Under the pieces are notes generated by a model. The model was not told where the DNA came from and made no database searches. It worked only from the letters and a program-made list of their open reading frames with translations. From Austropuccinia psidii (lineage: Eukaryota; Basidiomycota; Pucciniomycetes; Pucciniales; Sphaerophragmiaceae): DNA of 64,000 nt. The translations under genes were made by a program, and so were the position numbers. Positions 1-11,947 of this stretch are shown here, one piece after another. Position 1 is the stretch's first letter. Each line of letters starts with the position of its first letter. The DNA lies in NCBI GenBank assembly GCA_023105745.1, contig JALGQZ010000009.1:45971967-46035966 (forward strand). Direction: 5' to 3'.

Positions 1-57
1 ATACAATAAGTAAAATATTTATGATTTTTACTTATTGTTTCATAGTCAAACCTTACA
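1..57 (+). repeat. Element A 5' LTR, last 57 bp
   Basis: This matches the end of the LTR at 8558-8614 with about five differences, and both end in AAACCTTACA. Bases 3-15 and 26-38 form a 13-bp perfect inverted repeat with a 10-nt loop, immediately before the conserved LTR terminus. Confidence 0.85.
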
Positions 58-547
58 TTTGGGGGCCTGGCCGTGATATTTACTCTGTAGACCTTTAAAA
101 AGATTCTAATTGGGTTTATCCAATAATAAATTATAATTAAAATCATAAAATTATTTAATAATATTATATTTATTGATTTTAAAAGCTATCGAGGCATTTG
201 GAAAGCAATTTTACTGTCTTACACATGGTTTTTCACATCCTTAGACTTGCAAAAACTTTCTTTGAGTGACTCTAGTGATTAAAAAAGATATTTTATAAAT
301 TAAAAATAATTTTATATTTTAAATTAATTTCATAAAAGAATCATATTCATTTTTCTTTTATTCTTTAAAAAGAAAGACATAAAAATAATAAAAAATATTA
401 AAAACCAATAAAAAAGTTATTTTATTGACTTTAATTTCATTTCTTTGATTATTTTCACTTTTTATAAGAGATAAAAGAAATTCTTACGTGGAAAATTGCC
501 ATATCTTACCAAAAAATAACACTTTTATATAAAAGACTTATATTTAT
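58..547 (+). other. Element A primer-binding region and leader
   Basis: Directly after the LTR comes TTTGGGGGCCTGGCCGTGAT, which is almost the same as the sequence after the LTRs of elements C and G. This marks it as the minus-strand primer site, but I cannot match it to a tRNA 3' end. The rest is AT-rich leader in which I see no gene. Confidence 0.6.
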
Positions 548-788
548 TTGTCTTTTTTAGTTTTTGAAGCCAATCCAACAGAGGACAACCAAACCACTGT
601 TGAAAGATTGGTGGAAGAAACTTGTCAAAGCTCTCCAACACCAATAAACACTAAGAAAAAGAAAGCCAAGAAATTGGACTTTCCAGGACTCATTACTCTG
701 GACTCTGAAGGTGAGTACCTCATTTATAAATTGCCATAAAAAGAATTCCTGTTCTCAGTCTTCTTATTTCTTATTTTTTTCTTGAAAG
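548..788 (+). other. Leader open frame with splice-like ends (element A)
   Basis: A 63-codon frame without an ATG starts just before a good splice acceptor (TCTTTTTTAG, 551-560). It is rich in Glu, Lys and Pro. A good donor follows (GTGAGT, 711-716), with a pyrimidine tract and an AG at 787-788 before ORF1. Elements C and G have an equivalent ATG-less leader frame in the same place behind a similar acceptor, so this is probably a transcribed 5' exon. The phases do not join cleanly to ORF1 in this copy, so coding is doubtful. Confidence 0.35.
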
Positions 789-1503
789 GTGACTACCAGA
801 AGAGGATCCCAATACCCCATCCAATCAGATGGAGCTGGACTGAGAGGTAGAATTGATTCCTCAAAAGGGAAAAGGAAGGGAAATATCCCCAGTGGAACAG
901 AATCCACACAAGGAAATGCCTTATCCCAAAGGCAAGTCCCAGAAATGCCCATGATATCTGAACCAGAATTGGAACTAAGTATGAGTGACTCAAACAGGTA
1001 CAAATCACATTCAGAGGACTCAAATAGACATTTACATGAGCCAGTACAAACAGTACTACACGGTGTACAAGGACAAAGATTGGGAAATGCTGCCCCAAAT
1101 ACACCAAGGAGTGATGAACTCCTGGCACATCCTGAAAATGTTCCTCAAAGAGGAGGAAATAGTGAGATACTCCAATGGATGGAATCCACTATCATCCAAA
1201 CCTCAAATCAAAAAGATCAAAGAGTACCATTCCAAAAAGAAGGAGGCAACCAAGGAAGAAGCCCCAGTAGCTTCTACCAGCAAGCCCCAAGCCAACCCAC
1301 TTCCCCAAGAAGGGAAGAAGAACAAGAAAAATAATTGGAGAAAACCATATTCCCCAAGCTACAGGATCCCCAAAATCCATAAAGATGCCATGGACAATGT
1401 TTTCAACATGGCCAGAACTTTGATGGAATTCAAAGACAAAGAGGAACAAAGAATGAGACAACCCCATTTCCCAAAGAAATACCCTTGTCTACTGATGTTG
1501 TAA
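789..1503 (+). pseudogene. Element A ORF1 (Gag N-terminal region)
   Basis: This is the counterpart of ORF1 of element C (34847-35509). Two open frames overlap here: 789-1334 and 985-1503. The second carries the parts that match C, namely a segment around MNS and NGWNPL, an APVAS stretch, and a C-terminal segment with YRIPKIHKDAMDNVFNMAR. The N-terminal part that resembles the start of C ORF1 (TTRRGSQYP) is in the first frame, so one frameshift is needed to read it through. I know no function for this N-terminal region beyond its place in front of the capsid part of Gag. Confidence 0.55.
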
Positions 1504-4500
1504 ATACTTTAACATATCTTAAAAATAGTATTTTACCTCTTACAGACATTCAAAATAGTTTATTATCTTCACAAGAAATAAATAATAGCTTATCATCTTT
1601 AACAAAACTTGTTACACAAAATAAGAAATAAATTGATAAAATAAAATTTATGATTGACAATAATAAGCCAAAAGTATTAATTTCCAATGCTCAGAAATTA
1701 ATACAAGGACAACAAGAGTTGTACAAATACATAAGTGATATCAAAGAAAACACTTTGACAATCAATTATGACGTGGGTATTGATAATCTTACAGAAAAAT
1801 TTAACAAATTAAGCATTTCTGTAGAAAAATATGAAGAAAAGACTTCATCACACCTAAAATTACTTTGGACCATGTGGAAAAGAGTGATGAAGCAAGAATA
1901 CATCTGAAAGATGACATTCAAAGTGAAATAAGGCTTATTACTGAAAAAATGGATAAAATTAATGAGGCTAGCTCATATATGCCAAAGTTATCAACACCAT
2001 TTTCTCAAATAAGAAGCCCTGTTAAACCAAAAGGGGAATTAACAAATCCATTCATAACAGACTTGAGTCACCAAGACAATAACCAAGTCTTAATGAAGGA
2101 AGCACCTCAATTAAAAGAATGGCCAACATTCACCGGAGAAGGTGAATATGACCACATGTCATTTATGAAAACAATTGACATGCTACAAGAAGATTATGCC
2201 ATACCAGATGATTTAATCACTGCAAGATTACATTCATTGTTTGAAAAATCTGCAAAAATATGGTTTTATGGCATAAGACAAACAAATGGGAAAAATACCT
2301 GGTCTTGGTGGAAACAAGAAATAATCACCAAGTGGGCTGATGATGCCTGGAGGTACAGATAGAAAATGTATTTGAAAATTCTTTCTTTTACCCAGAAAAA
2401 GACAAACCTTTAACTTGGTTCTTAAAACAAATTGAAAGACTTAATGCATTGTACCCAGAAATGTCACAAAAAATGGTGCACATGAATATACTCAAGAAAT
2501 GTGGAGGAGAGCTAGAACATGCCCTGAGAAGCAGGTGTATAGAACCATTCTCCTTATAAGAGTATATCAATGCACTAGAGGACATAGTGACAAGAACAAA
2601 AATCGGCAGAACTTGGAACAAATTGGACATCAAAAGTCCAAATAAGCTATTTATCAAAAAAGATAAATCAAAAAAAGCTTTCAAGCCCAATACATCCAAT
2701 AATAATGAGCAAAGAAAATGCCATAAATGTGGAGTTATTGGACACTTAGCAAATAATTGCCTCAAAAAGGGAAAGATTAATAAAATTGTGGAAACAGAAA
2801 ACCAAAATGACAAAGAGGAGGAATCTGACTCTGAAAAAGAAAAAGAAGAGTCAGAAAGCTCTGAAAGTGATGAAATTAATATAATTAATGCACAAATTAA
2901 TAATCTTGATATAATTTATGAAGTACTAGATGTTAACTCAAACTTACCACAAGTTGGAACATCTGACACAAACCTGACATATATATAGAACCAAACCTGC
3001 AAAAGGAATGGGATATACAGCTGGAAAATCAATTATAAGTATTGTTATGGTTGAGAACCAAGAAGGAAAAGTGAACTTGGATACAGGAGCATATTGCACC
3101 TGTGTTGGTAAAAGTTATTTAAAAACCATTGTCCCATACTGGAAAGAAAAACTTATGCCAATACAAGGTGTCAAATTTAGTAGTGCAAGTGAGATCATGA
3201 AGCCCCTTGGAATAATTGATTTAACACTAATTTTTCCTCACCCTTCACAATGTGTCAGAATTAAAGTAGAGTTTTTAGTAATGGACAACTGTACTAGTAA
3301 TCACTTCATCCTTGGAAAGGACTACTTATCAATTTATGGTATAGATATCTCTAAGCAGAAAGACAGATATTTTACCATAGGAGATAACAAAAGACAAGAT
3401 TTTGGCTTCTTAAATAACAAAAAACAAATCACAGTTATTAATAATGATGAGAAAAGTCCAGAAAAGGACCTTTTTATATCTGAACAACTCAAAGAGGCAG
3501 AATTCAATCAAGAATTAACAGAAAAAATGAAAGAAAAATTGATTGACCTCTTATTAAGTACAAAAATGCCTTTGCAACTGACAAGGTGCCACTAGATGCC
3601 ATAATTGGGCATGGGGTGGATATAATTCTTAATGTGGAGAGGCCTTACCCACCTTTACTAAGGAGACCAGCTTACCCAGCTAGTCCAAGGGCAAGAGAAG
3701 CCTTAGAGGTCCACATTAAAGAATTAATGGACCTTGGAGTATTAAGAAAAGTAGGACATAATGAACAGGTAGAAGTCACTATACCTGTCATTATAACTTG
3801 GCATAATGAAAAATCAAGAATGGTAGGAGACTTCAGACCCCTGAACACCTATACCATTCCAGACAGATATTCAATACCCAGAATTCATGAAACATTGACA
3901 CAATTGTCACAAGCAAAGTTCATTACAGCCATGGATTCCTTAAAGGGTTTTTCATCAAAATGTCTTAAAAGACAATTCCAAAGAGCTACTGAGGATAATA
4001 GTCCACTGTGAGATTTTTGAATACTTGAGAATGCCATTTGGCATAAAAAATTCACCTTCCCATTATCAAAGGATGATGAACATCATATCTCCTGAAGAAT
4101 TATCAGAAGGATGGTTAATTGTCTATATTGATGATATCATAGTTTTCTCAGAGACTTGGAAAAATCACCTCACAAGACTAGAAAGGGTACTACAAACAAT
4201 AGTGCAAGTGAATATGAAAATTTCCTTGAAAAATTGTCATTTTGCATACTGTGAATTAAAAGCACTAGGACATGTTGTATCTGGACTTAGTCTAGGCATA
4301 GACAAGAATAAAGTAGCAGCAGTACTACTTAAGCCAATTCCACAAACCAAAAAAGAAACACAATCATTTCTAGGATTTTCTGGTTACTATAGACAGCATA
4401 TAAAGGACTTTGAAAAAATTGCTAAATCGTTGTATAAGCTATGCAACCAACAAACAGTCTATGAAATGACAGAAGAAAGAGTCAAGCCATATGAAGAACT

Positions 4501-6568
4501 GAAAAATTCCTCAACAAATGCCCCATTTCTTCTAATGTCAGATTGGAAACTACCCTTCAAACTTTACATTGATGCTTGTGGAGAAGGACTAGGTGCTGCA
4601 CTACACCAGACACAAATTATCAATGATAAACCAGTGGAAGGACCAATTTGTTTTATTTCAAGACAAATAAAGCCAACAAAAGCAAGATATGGAGCAAGCC
4701 AAATGGAATGGCTCTGCTTGGTGTGGGATTTAGAAAAATTACATTATTCCTTGGATGGAAAAGTATTTGATGTGATTACAGACTGTAATGCTATAAAATC
4801 TCTATTAAATATGAAAACTCCAAATAGACATATGCTGAGATGGCAAATTGCTATCCAAGAATACAGAGGAAATATGACTATTGTTCATAAATCTGGCAAT
4901 ATTCATAAAAATGCAGATGGTCTTAGCAGATGGGCTCTAGCAAATACCCCTGACAATCCAGCATAGGTACCACAGGAAGAACACGATATAGAAGGAATAT
5001 ATGTTACAGACATTGGCACATAATTCTTTAACCAAGTTAAAGAAGGCTATAAGATATACAAGAATTGCCATATCTTAAGCCAACTTCTAATGAAATACTT
5101 CAAAGATCCATCACTTTCATCAAAATTAGATGAAACATGAAAAAGGCATATGGTGAAGGAAGATTCCACCTCCTTCATGGAATCCTTTACCATAGAACAA
5201 AACACACATTTGTCATGGCCTTAACAGATAGAACCCTGATAAACACTATTTTACATGAGTGTCATGATAGTGTTTCAGCTGGAAATCTTTAAGAAGACAG
5301 AACACTAGAAAGGGTGAAAACCTGCTCTTGGTGGCCAAATTGGAAGGAAGATGTTGCAGAATACTGCCAAACCTGTGACAGATGTCAAAAAGCCAACAGA
5401 GCCACAGGAAAGAAATTTGGAATGATGATCCAAATCCAAGAACCAAAATCCCCTTGGGAAATAGTTCATATGGATTGGGTAACAGCATTACCCCCAGGAG
5501 AAGACAGGAGCTATAATGCATGCCTAGTATTAGTTGACAGGTATAGCAAAACTCCCATTTTCCTACCATGTCACAAAGATGACACAGCTATGGACACATC
5601 CATAATGATATGGAATAAAGTCATTAGCCATACAGGCTTATTCCAGAATATTACAAGGGATAGAGACCCAAAATTCTTTTCAGAATTATGGACAAATCTC
5701 CATAACTTGTTTGGAACAAAATTATCATTCTCAACAGTCTACCATCCTCAAACTGATGGTTTAGCAGAAAGAATGATACAGACCTTGGAGGATATGATCA
5801 AAAGATTCCGTGCTTATGTAGTAGAATTTAAAGATTCTGATTTTTTTACCCATGATTGGTGTACACTAATACCAGCTCTTGAACTGGCATACAAAACATC
5901 AATCCATTATTCTACTGGCAAGACACCAGCAATGCCAGAAAAAGGTTGGAATCCAAGACTTCCTTATGATACCCTCAAAAAGGACTTAGTGGACATACAT
6001 CCACCAGCAAGCAGTTTTAAGATAATTCTTGACAAAGCAAGACACCATGCAAACAGATGTATGCAAGATTGTTTCAAATATGCAAATGAAAGGTGGGATA
6101 AAAGTCATAAACCACCTGAATTAAAAATAGGAGACTTGGTCTTTGTATCAACCCTTAATTTCAATAACATAAAAGGTCCAAAGCAATTGAAAGATTCCTT
6201 TGCAGGACCATTTATGATAAAAGCACTTCATTGACCCAATGCTGTGCAATTGGAACTCACAGGTGAACTAATGAACAAACACTCAACTATTCCCTGTAAG
6301 TCTGATAAAACCTTACAGCTCAAGTGACAAGGAATTATTTCCACTAAGAAATAAATCCCCACTTGAAATTCCCCCCTTGGAAGAAGGAGAAAAAAAGAAA
6401 ATTGTAAACGTCCTTAAAGAAAGAAGGACAAGAAACAAAAAAGAAAGAGAATACCTTGTAAGGAATAGAAATTCAACTCAGGTAAGTGAATGGCTACTTG
6501 AGAAAGATATAAAAAATGCTGAGAAGCTACTAAAAAGGTTCAGACATGAAAGAAAACCTGAAAAATAG
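1504..6568 (+). pseudogene. Element A gag-pol, multiply broken
   Basis: In order the sequence holds a coiled Gag spacer (about 1510-1910); the capsid-like region with [18 protein letters not shown] (1865-2362, then a frame change); a CX2CX4HX4C zinc knuckle (about 2720-2762); protease with a normal DTG (3008-3595); reverse transcriptase with YIDD (3586-4011 and 4025-4966, two frames); RNase H; integrase with the DDE region (5314-6234); and a C-terminal chromodomain-like segment (6377-6568). At least eight breaks are visible, including stops near 1629, 2557, 2986, 4964 and 6232 and frame changes near 1880, 2360, 3590 and 4015. Relative to element C, all the domains are in the usual Ty3/Gypsy order (PR-RT-RH-IN). 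The gene cannot give a full product. Confidence 0.9.
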
Positions 6569-6668
6569 AAAAGTTGAGCATTATCAAGCTCCAAGACTAA
6601 CAAAGTCTATTGAAGAGGTAGTACAGTGGATGATACCCTAATTACACATATCAGATTGTGGTACAATC

Positions 6669-6686
6669 TTTTTTGGTGGTAGGGAA
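6669..6686 (+). other. Element A polypurine tract
   Basis: A T-run followed by GGTGGTAGGGAA lies directly before the TGTGAACC start of the 3' LTR. This is the usual place and make-up of the plus-strand primer. Confidence 0.6.
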
Positions 6687-8614
6687 TGTGAACCTTTGAG
6701 ATATGACCACATACCCAAAAAGGTCACAAGAAATATTTAAAATAATTATACATTAAAAATAATGACCTTAAAGCTACAAAAATGCCATAAATTGGCATGA
6801 AACTTGGTTTAACTTAAAAGCCAATGAAAAACATGTGAAATGAATTATACCATTTGATTCCCCATGGTAAAATACACATATACCATTTTTATGGCATATC
6901 TGTAAAGTCAATATTTAATGACTTATAAGTAACAATACCTTATAAGAAACACAAATCCTTAATTGTTTCAAAGCCCAATAGAAAAATTGTGATATAAATG
7001 GTACCATTGGATTATCCATAAAATTCCCATATAAAACAATTAAGAAGCTAAGCTCCAAAGTCAATACTTAAGGAATAAAGTTGAATATATGCACTTTTTT
7101 GGTCAACGCATATATTCAAGGATTTTAGCTAAGATATTTTGAAATATGCATTATATAGTGATGAGCCAAAAATAAATTTATCACGTAATTACTGTAGGAA
7201 TACAGAATTTCACAAGTTATAAACAAGGTTAAAACCTGAAAGAGATTATTGATTAAAATCAACAGAGCTGTTGACCACTTTGTTGTGAAAGTGGTCCAAA
7301 CTTAAAAAAGAGTATAAAGTTGAACTCTAATAGTTCATTCGTGAAGAATGATGTATTTTCTATTATAATATTCAAGGTATAACCCCTTGAAATCATGGTT
7401 TGAAGTTTAAAATATTGAATTTCAACAGAAAAGATGAGTTACAAGAAAAATCATCAAAAATAGAGTTTTGATGATGTAATGATATGCCAAGCTATGAAAA
7501 CTCACTCTCTGAATTGCTGTAGCGTGTAAATGTCAAACGTTATTAAGGATCAAAGTTTAAGCTTAATTTGATCATTTATGATCGCTCACTGTAACCTTAA
7601 ATTAAGTTTAACCGTCATAGAAGTGATACAATTGGTAAGTACTGTTATTTTATGATGAAAACTAATAAAATCCTCGAAATTTGGGGTTCTTCCAAGCCTT
7701 GACGTCATCAAACCTAGAGTTATAGTTATAACTCTAAATAATGGCGTAATAATGAGATAAGATGGTTTGATCATGATGTAATCATCACCAAACCTATAAA
7801 TATCAATCAATTCCAGTGGATATGATTGGTGTACATCTACTAGAAGCTTGTTGGACTCTAGGAGGGAGGTATTTACTATAAATAGAGCTCCTTTTACTCT
7901 GTTTTCCCCTCAAACTCTTACAAAACATTGAATCATTAAATAAAAAGGTAATTCTTTATTTTTTATATATAAAAATTTTATATTATTAAACACAAAAGAT
8001 CATCTTATAATAATCTTCATCTTTGACGTGATCATTACAATTATTTAATTGTTTTGTTTAAATTTCTCTTAAAAAACCTCAATTCCACATAAAATCAAGA
8101 AAATGTGTAATTTCTCTTAAAATGTATTGTAACTACAATTTAAAAAGTTGTATTTACATTTCTAGGCATAAATTTATTCAAAATTATTATATTAAGCATT
8201 AAAAGTAGGTTATTTCTTTTATTATAATAAGTTTTCTCTATTATTACTTTTTAATAATTCTATAATTGATATAAATAGTATTTATATTAATTTATAGCTT
8301 TAATATTGGTAATATTATTGTTATTAATTGGTTTTTATTAATAGAAAACTATTTTTTACGCCTTTATTTATTGTTTGTAACAATAATAAAGTGCTTGTAA
8401 ATATATTGATTATCTTATATTAATATATTTATTTTATATGTATTATTTCTTATAATATAAATTATATTATTATATTTATTTAATAATATAATTACTTTAG
8501 GCCATAATTATAATGATTATTTTTATCTTATTTCTTTCATTTATAAGGACATTCATAGTACAATAAGTAAAATATTGATAATTGCTACTTATTGTTTCAT
8601 AGTCAAACCTTACA
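6687..8614 (+). repeat. Element A 3' LTR (1,928 bp)
   Basis: It starts TGTGAACCTTTGAGATATG and ends CATAGTCAAACCTTACA. The length is close to that of solo LTR F (1,921 bp), and the 3' third matches relic H. A hairpin (8560-8569 with 8586-8595) lies just before the terminus. No coding frame in it looks real. Confidence 0.85.
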
Positions 8615-8821
8615 TCCACTGAGGCTTCTTGTGGCATTTTCAGGTCTTTGTGAAGGTAAAATGGTACTATAAGCATCAGAATGACCTATTTTAGTAGTTT
8701 AGAAGTCATCAACTGACGCTTTTCCTTCTGTACCTGGTTGGCCTCTGGTATAATCACATCTATTACCTTTCTGGGAGCTGCTTGAGGGGCTATAGCTGGC
8801 TCCTGACCTGGTTGAAGGCAT
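8615..8821 (-). pseudogene. Element G ORF1 start, truncated
   Basis: From an ATG at 8821 the minus strand encodes a start closely like element C ORF1 ([10 protein letters not shown], then a Ser-rich stretch). One in-frame stop falls near 8700, before the frame is cut by element A. Only about 69 codons remain. The role is the Gag N-terminal region, as in element C. Confidence 0.7.
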
Positions 8822-8840
8822 ATTTTATGATTAAAAAGGC

Positions 8841-9095
8841 TTAAAATAGTATTTTTCCGTCAAAAAAAAAGTTACTATTGGCCAAACTCTTAGCTTTCTG
8901 AAGGGTATTACTTATATTCAAGCTAATCAATTCAGAAGATATTGGTTCAGGTTGGGTATTTTCAGTCACAATAACAGTACTATTGTGGTCTGAATTAACA
9001 GTACTGGCAGGGATAATTTTGGTGACTGGTGAGGCTGTTTCAATGTTTTCTTGTCTTGCCACATTTTCAGACACTAAAATTAATGAAAAAGCCAA
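8841..9095 (-). other. Leader open frame of element G
   Basis: Most of this 84-codon frame is nearly the same as the leader frame of element C at 35543-35758 (shared NSDHNSTVIVT and QPEPISSEL). In C this frame has no ATG at its start. In G the frame runs a little further upstream and gains one. A splice-acceptor-like TTAATTTTAG precedes the shared part in both. Conservation between two diverged copies hints at a translated exon, but nothing here shows its function. Confidence 0.4.
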
Positions 9096-9299
9096 TTAAT
9101 TAAGTAAAAAAAGGTTGTTTCAAAAAAAGAAATAAAAATATAAGCCTCACTTAAAATATGAAAAAAAATGTTTTTTATGGGTTTTTTTGAAATTATAAGT
9201 ATTTTTTATATACTTTTCAAATTTTTAAATATAAGAAAAAAGGTTTAAAAAAGAGTGAAAAATATTTCACAGTTAAAATATCACGGCTGGGCCCCCAAA

Positions 9300-11115
9300 T
9301 GTAAGGTGTGGATATGAAACTTTGATTAAAAATCAAGTACTTTTCCTGTCCTCAAAATTTGTATAAGGTAAAAATCAATTAAAAATAGTAAGAAGTATTA
9401 TTTTTAATAGAAAACACGCCAATTTTATTTTTTATAGCTTTATTAGTATAAAACAATAATATTTATAAAGATTCATTGTTTTACCAACAATAAGAATTTA
9501 TTCAAAAATACTCTACAAGAGATATTTAAGGCTACAAAAGAAATTTCTTCAAGAGCAATTTCAATTGGAATCAATTGAGCAAAGAACTGCAAGCAATTAA
9601 TTAAAGAACAAAGTCTTTAAGAAGAATATTAAAGAGAAAAAACGCCCAAAAGTGACCAGAGTGAATTTGGAAACAAAGTGACAAATTAACAGTGATGAAA
9701 GATGCTTTAATTCACTTTTGGGGTGGTTCAGGGGTAGAAATCATTATAAGAGTTACAAACAATGATTGTAATTATTTTTTAAAGTCGTTAAAAGGTTTAA
9801 AATTATTTAATATTGGTCGTTGGAATCTTTTATTCATTGGTTTAACAATGTTTAAACTAATTATAAAAGGAAAAGATTCTAACATGAAGAGAAAAGTGGG
9901 GCAAAGAAGACATTCTTTTATAGCCGTCAATTTTATTACTTCAAAGGTAAATTTTACTCTTGTAAGTCATGGAAAACACTCTGACAACAAAAAAGCCAAT
10001 TATGGTATCATTAAACCCTGGTTTAGACCAAAAAAGGGTTGGTTTTAGCCATTTTAGACCCTTAAATCAGCCATTACTATAGTAATACCTGGTCTAGAGC
10101 CTTCAAAACACGTCAGAATGTGTGTAAGAGTTGTAGAAACCAGTTAAAACTGTCTTTACCAATACCTTTTTAGCTTAAGGGTAGTTTTACCCTCTTGGCA
10201 ACAGTTAAAACTGCCCTGGTTGGTATCAAAACCTCATCATCAATTGAGTCACGGACCCTGTGACTCAATTTCAGGCCAAAAGTGATGAACCTTTGCGTGG
10301 ATCTTGACATCCCACACCAGTCAGCAAGTATTTTGGGGGTCTGGCACCCCCTTAGAGCTAGAGTTCCTCTTCCCCCCCAATTTTAATCTTTCCCATTTAT
10401 TTTTCCCTTTAATTCCTCATCATGTATTATACTTGTAATTTACATGTGTAATTCAATTGAATTGTACAGGAGAATACAGTAATAATTGATACCTCATATA
10501 TAAATCAAAGTTCACTTATGTAATACACACACACATTTTGACATTTCAATTGAATTCAATTGAAAATACTTCAATTCCTCATAACTTCTAAGCTAAACAC
10601 AACACCTCAATTTTAACACAAAAATTGATGGTTCACACCACATGTGGTGTGAATGAACTGAAAGTTTTTAAAATTTTCAATTTTTGTATTGAAAATACTA
10701 AAAACTTGATTTAAGCTTATTTAGAGTTGAGTTACAGAAATTTCATCCAGAGGTGACCCCACTTTATTTTTCATGAGTAATCCAATGGGGTGATAGTTTC
10801 TTTATGTTTATTTATTGGATAAAAATTTATAATATATTTTATATAAATTTTTACCAAAATTATTTTAATGTCATAATTTTTATTAAAAATTCATTTTTAC
10901 ATGATTTTTACAAGTAAAAATGAATTTTCATAATTTTGAATTTAATTGTAATTTTATTTTGAAATATAATTAAGTTTTGATTTTTAAATATAGATTTGTA
11001 TTTATACTTTAAATTTTCATTTTTATCATATAAATAAATTTATTTTACTTATATTTATATCTTAATTTATCTTTTGTGGTCTTTTGGGTATATGAAAATA
11101 CCTCTAAGGCTCACA
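9300..11115 (-). repeat. Element G 5' LTR (1,816 bp)
   Basis: On the plus strand it reads TGTAAGGTGTGG to CTAAGGCTCACA, the same termini as both LTRs of element C, with clear divergence and small indels. The next bases inward (9278-9299) are the shared primer site, which fixes this as the 5' LTR of a minus-strand element. Confidence 0.85.
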
Positions 11116-11947
11116 GTGTGGAGGAGGTTTCTCTGCTTTCACCTTGGATAATACATCCAAATATTGGTGATAAGCAGTAGGGACTACCTTCAGCACAGCT
11201 TCAATCTCTTCTGGCCTTTCCTCCCCATCCCACTGCTCCTCCCGAGAGGCATGAAAAGATAAAGGAGGAAGGTCCATATCCCCTTGAAAGAGATGAAGTG
11301 AGGATATAGCAACATCTTCTCCAACATCTTTTATATCTTTGAAGACTTCATCTCTTGATGGAAGTAATGACTGAAAGGGAATGATGGAAGGGATATGGAC
11401 AGAAGGAGGAAGGGAAGGTGTTTTCAGTTCACCAACCAGAGCAACACTGTTGAAAGAAGTGGTAAAGTCATTACTATTGGAAGAAGTAATCCCACTAGAA
11501 TCCTTATGACTAGAATCATAGGTGATCAATCCATTTTTTCAATGCATATTTGAATTAAAATGGTAAAGAAAATGATATCCCAATATTAGGTCTTCTCCCT
11601 TGGGTGAATCTTTGATAAAGAAATCCCATTCAACCTTGGGAATTAAGGCAAGTTGCCAAACCAATTTGTATAATGGGTGATGAACATGGAATTGGATTCA
11701 TTTGAATGAAAAATGAAAAGAAGAATCTTTGCATGGAGCTCTGACATGGTCAATGAGTACTTGAGCACAAAGTTCTTTGCAATCAAGGAGTTTGTAGTAC
11801 CAGAATCAATGAGAATACTATAAAAAATATCAGAGAGAGAAGAGAAAATGATACAATTTAAAGATTTCTTGACACTAGTATTCAGGGTGCACAATTATGC
11901 TCTTGAAGGAAGTACGTCAGAGCCATTGAACACATCATGATCCCCAC
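11116..11947 (-). pseudogene. Element B pol, N-terminal part (protease and spacer)
   Basis: The minus strand carries a retropepsin-like segment with DSGTTNS (11643-11894) and then the long acidic spacer seen before RT in element E (11104-11529). The spacer includes the stretch around YHQYLDVLSKVKAEK. The two pieces are in different frames, so there is at least one frameshift. The gene ends at 11116 where the LTR of element G begins, and the last few residues of the open frame come from that LTR. Confidence 0.85.

Larger units (their letters stand above)
1..8614 (+). mobile_element. Ty3/Gypsy element A, old defective copy
   Basis: The window opens inside the 5' LTR of this element. It runs through a primer-binding region, a broken gag-pol and a polypurine tract to a complete 3' LTR. 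Its proteins are clearly related to those of element C on the other strand, but many stops and frameshifts show that it is dead. It lies inside the 5' part of element G: G sequence stops at 8615, and the G-like coding sequence seen intact in element C near 35305-35320 is cut there. The bases after the 3' LTR (TCCAC, 8615-8619) should be one copy of the target duplication. The other copy would be left of the window. Confidence 0.9.
8615..11115 (-). mobile_element. Element G (C-family), 5' part only
   Basis: Read on the minus strand this is a 5' LTR (11115 to 9300), the same primer site as element C, a leader frame and the first codons of ORF1. It is then cut by the insertion of element A at 8615. 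The remainder should lie left of the window, beyond A. Its LTR interrupts the pol gene of element B, and GTGTG (11116-11120) would be one target-duplication copy. Confidence 0.85.

Noticed and set aside
9692..10048. 118-codon frame in the G LTR
   Set aside because: It lies inside an LTR and is broken in both C LTRs.
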